From: JAWLBM01 sp041687675
GTDB taxonomy: Bacteria > Pseudomonadota > Alphaproteobacteria > Rhizobiales > Pleomorphomonadaceae
DNA: 64,000 bases
Assembly (NCBI GenBank): GCA_041687675.1
Contig: JAWLBM010000010.1
Coordinates: 1 to 64,000 of the forward strand
Reading direction: 5' to 3'
The translations under genes and the position numbers were made by a program. Positions 60,964 to 64,000 of this stretch are shown in pieces. Position 1 is the stretch's first letter. Each line of letters opens with the position of its first letter. Under the pieces are notes generated by a model. That model had not been told where the DNA came from and did no database searches. It saw only the letters and a list, made by a program, of their open reading frames with translations.

Positions 60964-62496
60964 TCACTCCACCTCGAAGGACACGCCCTGCGCCAGCGGC
61001 AGGTCGCGGCCGTAGTTGATGGTGTTGGTCGCCCGGCGCATGTAGGCCTTCCAGGCGTCCGAGCCGGCCTCGCGGCCGCCGCCGGTCTCCTTCTCGCCGC
61101 CGAACGCGCCGCCGATCTCCGCGCCCGACGGGCCGATGTTGACGTTGGCGATGCCGCAGTCGGAGCCGACCACGGAGAGGAAGGTCTCCGCCTCGCGCAG
61201 GTCGTTGGTGAAGATCGAGGAGGAGAGGCCCTGCGGCACGCCGTTGTGCAGCGCCATCACCGCGTCGAAGTCGGACCAGGACATGACGTAGAGGATCGGC
61301 GCGAAGGTCTCCTGGCGGACGAACTCGGCTTGGGACGGCAGCTCCACCAGCGCCGGGCGGGCATAGAAGGCCCCCTCGCCCATCGCCTCGGCCGCGCGCT
61401 CGCCGCCGGTGATCGTCGCCCCGGCCTGGCGGGCCTCGGCCAGCACCGCCTGCATCGCGTCGAAGGCGGCCTTGTCGATCAGCGGCCCGACCAGCACCCC
61501 GGCCTCGCGCGGGTCGCCGACCTTCACCGAGCCGTAGGCCTTGCGGAGCCGCGGCACCAGCTCCTCGTAGACGCTCTCGTGCACGAACAGGCGGCGCAGC
61601 GTGGTGCAGCGCTGGCCGGCGGTGCCCATCGCCGCGAAGGCGACGGCGCGGACCACGAGGTCGAGGTCGGCGCTCGGGCAGACCACCGCGGCATTGTTGC
61701 CGCCGAGCTCGAGGATCGCCCGGGCGAAGCGCCGGGCGAGCCGCGGGCCGACGACGCGGCCCATGGCGGTGGAGCCGGTGGCGCTCACCACCGGCACGCG
61801 CGGGTCGTCGACCAGCGCCTCGCCGGCGGCGCCGCCGCCGGTCACCACCTCGACGAGGTGCGCCGGGGCGCCGGCCTTCCCGGCCGCCCGGTCGAACAGC
61901 GCCTTGACGGCGAGCGCGGTGAGCGGCGTCTTCTCCGACGGCTTCCAGACCACGCTGTCGCCGCAGACGAGCGCCAGCGCCGCGTTCCAGGACCATACGG
62001 CGACGGGGAAGTTGAAGGCGGAGATGACGCCGACGACGCCGATCGGGTGCCAAGTCTCCATCATCCGGTGCGAGCCGCGCTCGGTGGCGATGGTCAGGCC
62101 ATAGAGCTGGCGCGACAGGCCGACGGCGAAGTCGCAGATGTCGATCATCTCCTGCACCTCGCCGAGGCCCTCGGAGACGACCTTGCCGGCCTCGATGGTG
62201 ACGAGGCGGCCGAGGTCGGCCTTGTGGGCGCGAAGCTCCTCGCCGAGGAGGCGGACGAGTTCGCCCCGCTTCGGCGCCGGCACGGCCCGCCAGGCGAGGA
62301 AGGCCGCGTGGGCGCGGCCGATGGCGGCCTGCATCTCCTCCTGGCCGGCGGCGGCGACGGCGCCGACGACCTCGCCGTTGATCGGCGAGCGGGCGGCGAT
62401 GTCGCCGCCGGCGGTCGCCTCGGCGGCGACGCCCATGCGGGCGAGCAGCGCCTGCGTCTCGGCGGTGAGCGCGGCGGTGCGGATGATCTCGTTCAT
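60964..62496 (-). CDS. amaB: L-2-aminoadipate-6-semialdehyde/piperideine-6-carboxylate dehydrogenase (ALDH7, AmaB-like)
   Basis: 510-aa aldehyde dehydrogenase of the antiquitin type. AFNFPVAVWSWNAALALVCGDSVVWKPSEKTPLTA is the ALDH7 hallmark; the catalytic Glu is in AILELGGNNAAVV and the nucleophile Cys in AGQRCTTLRRLFVHE; FGGEKETGGGREAGSDAWKAYMRRAT ends the domain. It converts aminoadipate semialdehyde (in equilibrium with piperideine-6-carboxylate) to 2-aminoadipate. GGGAGAG precedes the ATG. First gene of the minus-strand lysine-type cluster; divergent from a LysR gene, with a palindromic operator between. Confidence 0.9.
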   Translation of the reverse strand: MNEIIRTAALTAETQALLARMGVAAEATAGGDIAARSPINGEVVGAVAAAGQEEMQAAIGRAHAAFLAWRAVPAPKRGELVRLLGEELRAHKADLGRLVTIEAGKVVSEGLGEVQEMIDICDFAVGLSRQLYGLTIATERGSHRMMETWHPIGVVGVISAFNFPVAVWSWNAALALVCGDSVVWKPSEKTPLTALAVKALFDRAAGKAGAPAHLVEVVTGGGAAGEALVDDPRVPVVSATGSTAMGRVVGPRLARRFARAILELGGNNAAVVCPSADLDLVVRAVAFAAMGTAGQRCTTLRRLFVHESVYEELVPRLRKAYGSVKVGDPREAGVLVGPLIDKAAFDAMQAVLAEARQAGATITGGERAAEAMGEGAFYARPALVELPSQAEFVRQETFAPILYVMSWSDFDAVMALHNGVPQGLSSSIFTNDLREAETFLSVVGSDCGIANVNIGPSGAEIGGAFGGEKETGGGREAGSDAWKAYMRRATNTINYGRDLPLAQGVSFEVE

Positions 62497-62634
62497 GAGG
62501 TTCTCTCCCTCGGCGCGTCCGGACCGGTTTCGGGCCCGCCGCCCCCGATCGGCGGACCGGCGCGGCCGGCGCGCCCGTTCGACATGCCCCGTTATCCCCC
62601 TCGACCCCCTGCCCTTCAAGCGATGTTTTCTGCT

Positions 62635-62661
62635 AGGGTCATGACCGGAACTCATGACCCT
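62635..62661. promoter_or_regulatory. Perfect 10-7-10 palindrome, probable LysR operator
   Basis: AGGGTCATGA and TCATGACCCT are exact inverted repeats separated by CCGGAAC, in the 185-bp gap between the divergent amaB-like and lysR genes, 21 bp before the lysR ATG. Size, symmetry and position fit the recognition site of a LysR-type regulator that controls itself and the catabolic operon. Confidence 0.75.
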
Positions 62662-62681
62662 GCCCCCTGGATCCACCCCGG

Positions 62682-63596
62682 ATGCAACGCGCCTTCCTGC
62701 CGTCCATGCCCGCCCTCACCGCCTTCGAGAGCGCCGCCCGGCACCTCAGTTTCTCCCGCGCGGCCGAGGAGTTGCACCTGACGCAGGGGGCCGTCAGCCG
62801 GCAGATCCGGCAGATCGAGGACAGCCTCGGCGTGGCGCTGTTCGAGCGGGTGAACCAGCGCGTCTTCCTCACAGACGCCGGGCGGCTCTACCTCAAGGAC
62901 GTGCAGCGGGCGCTGGGCGGCCTTGCGGATGCGACCTTCCGGGTGATGGCGACGGCGGGCCGCGGCGGGGTGCTGGACCTTGCCGTGCTGCCGACCTTCG
63001 CCGCCCGCTGGCTGATGCCGCGCCTGCCCGGCTTCCTCGCCGCCCATCCGGACGCGACGGTGAACTTCGCCGTGCGGCTCGCTCCCTTCGACTTCGCCGC
63101 CGAGCCCTTCGACGCGGCGATCCACCATGGCGAGCCGACCTGGCCCGGCGCCGTCTGCGAGCCGCTCTGCGGCGAGGCGGTGGTGCCGGTCGCCGCGCCC
63201 GCCCTCGCCCGGCGGCTGCGCGAGGAGAGCCCGCGGGGGCTGGCCGCCGTGACGCTTCTGCACCAGTCCACCCGCCCGAACGGCTGGCGCGACTATCTCG
63301 CCCGCGAGGGGCTGGAGCCGGAGGGCGCCTACCGCGGCTTCCGCTTCGACCAGTTCGCGATGATCGCCGGCGCGGCCGCGGCGGGCCTCGGCGTCGCGCT
63401 GATGCCGCGCTTCCTGGTCGAGGCGGAACTCGCCGCCGGCAGCCTGGAGGTGGTGTTCGACCGGCCGCTCTCCTCGGGCACCGGCTACTGGTTCGTCTAC
63501 CCCGAGGCGAAGGCCGGCTTCGGGCTGATGCGCGCCTTCGGCCGCTGGCTCGCCGCCGAGGCCGCCACCCCCGCCGGCGCCGACGCGGCCGCCTGA
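62682..63596 (+). CDS. LysR-family transcriptional regulator (GcvA-like)
   Basis: 304 aa. The N-terminal HTH is at about 8-68 (ALTAFESAARHLSFSRAAEELHLTQGAVSRQIRQIEDSLGVALFER) and the C-terminal substrate-binding domain includes FDFAAEPFDAAIHHGEPTWPG and GVALMPRFLVEAELAAG. The style is that of the GcvA subgroup. It is divergent from the amaB-like/dapB-like/gcdH operon and very likely activates it on lysine, aminoadipate or glutarate. A perfect palindrome sits just before its start. Confidence 0.88.
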   Translation: MQRAFLPSMPALTAFESAARHLSFSRAAEELHLTQGAVSRQIRQIEDSLGVALFERVNQRVFLTDAGRLYLKDVQRALGGLADATFRVMATAGRGGVLDLAVLPTFAARWLMPRLPGFLAAHPDATVNFAVRLAPFDFAAEPFDAAIHHGEPTWPGAVCEPLCGEAVVPVAAPALARRLREESPRGLAAVTLLHQSTRPNGWRDYLAREGLEPEGAYRGFRFDQFAMIAGAAAAGLGVALMPRFLVEAELAAGSLEVVFDRPLSSGTGYWFVYPEAKAGFGLMRAFGRWLAAEAATPAGADAAA

Positions 63597-63720
63597 CCCA
63601 CCTGCCGCTCGCCTGCCTCCACCCGGGCGCGCCGCCGCCCGGGCTTACCCGCCGAAGCCGCGCCGAAGCCATCGACAGGACTTGACCGGCACCCCGGCAT
63701 CGCATACCCAAAACGCCGTC

Positions 63721-63814
63721 GGAGCCGTGGCCGAGAGGCTGAAGGCGGCGGTTTGCTAAACCGTTATACGGGCGTAAACCCGTATCGAGGGTTCGAATCC
63801 CTCCGGCTCCGCCA
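63721..63814 (+). tRNA. tRNA-Ser(GCU)
   Basis: Class II tRNA: acceptor GGAGCCG/CGGCTCC. The anticodon arm GCGGT-TTGCTAA-ACCGT gives anticodon GCT. Long variable arm (TACGGGCGTAAACCCGTA), T-arm GAGGG-TTCGAAT-CCCTC, and an encoded GCCA end. Reads AGC/AGU. tRNA-Ser genes are frequent integration sites; a decayed gene follows directly. Confidence 0.96.
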
Positions 63815-63840
63815 GACCTCCCACTTAACTAGCTGGCATA

Positions 63841-64000
63841 GCTTGGTTTTTCGAGAACTGGAGCGTGCGGCCGCAGTACCGGCCCCACGTCGTCCGGGTG
63901 CCCGACGACATGGCGGCGTTGGGCTACGACGGCATCGACCTCGCCGGAACCGCTCTCTTCGACCCCCTATGAGGCCATGGTCGACGTGCTCGTCGATCTG
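63841..64000 (+). pseudogene. LacI-type regulator remnant, frameshifted and cut by the window edge
   Basis: In one frame the DNA reads VVRVPDDMAALGYDGIDLAG, the hallmark C-terminal segment of LacI-family sensor domains (V-P-x-D-[IM]-A-x-x-G-[FY]-D), and ends at a stop at 63970-63972. After a run of five C (63963-63967) the +1 frame continues with PYEAMVDVLVDL, matching the usual following helix. No start, HTH or upstream part of such a gene is present after the tRNA. Likely a broken gene relic; the right end lies outside the window. Confidence 0.45.

Overview
The window is about 70% G+C DNA from an alphaproteobacterium, most likely of the Hyphomicrobiales (Rhizobiales). This rests on the very GC-rich codon use, the rlpA / D,D-carboxypeptidase-family / tmk / holB / metG / tatD / metallo-hydrolase order, and the many sugar ABC transporters with GntR-FCD regulators. 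No plasmid, phage or ribosomal RNA functions are visible. It looks like a chromosome segment mixing housekeeping genes with several catabolic clusters.

Layout. 0-4 kb: recX, then three sulfotransferase-like genes of visibly lower GC and a 27-bp degenerate tandem repeat. 4.2-16.4 kb: a sugar/sugar-acid island. One arm is a minus-strand operon led by a GntR gene (enolase-superfamily dehydratase, L-rhamnose-mutarotase-like protein, aldo/keto reductase). It is divergent from a plus-strand ABC importer (binding protein, two permeases, tandem ATPase). The importer converges on a second GntR-led operon encoding a D-apionate-lactonase-like protein and a DenD-like dehydrogenase. 16.5-25.3 kb: an orphan receiver protein and a long housekeeping run on the minus strand. 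Its D,D-carboxypeptidase homologue has lost all three active-site motifs. 25.5-26.6 kb: tRNA-Ser(UGA) and an arylamine N-acetyltransferase.

26.7-37.0 kb: a second sugar island. It holds two tandem SMP-30 lactonases, a BKACE beta-keto-acid cleavage enzyme, an L-gulonate-3-dehydrogenase-like protein, an SDR, an ABC importer whose two permease domains are fused into one polypeptide, and a divergent GntR gene. The gene set fits oxidation of an aldose to a lactone, then an acid, then a 3-keto acid that is cleaved with acetyl-CoA, as in the oxidative deoxyribose/deoxyribonate route. 37-44 kb: malonyl-CoA decarboxylase, a polysaccharide flippase, an HdeD-like membrane protein, enolase and a lipoprotein hydrolase.

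44.2-49.7 kb: an all-periplasmic set (sulfatase, HAD phosphatase, eight-haem cytochrome c with a helical-repeat tail) divergent from a Crp-type regulator. 49.9-54.0 kb: a BASS-type transporter, D-lactate-dehydrogenase-like protein and penicillin-binding protein 1C. 54.1-63.6 kb: an apparent lysine/2-aminoadipate/glutarate degradation cluster. It contains an ALDH7-type dehydrogenase, a DapB paralogue without the catalytic His pair, glutaryl-CoA dehydrogenase, a family III CoA-transferase, a ThDP enzyme and a FAD oxidoreductase. It is headed by a divergent LysR gene with a perfect 10-7-10 palindrome, and is split by a DUF559 gene plus two 142-bp repeats. The window ends with tRNA-Ser(GCU) and a frameshifted LacI-like remnant.

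Most functional calls rest on family recognition and visible motifs. Substrates of the sugar clusters are inferred.
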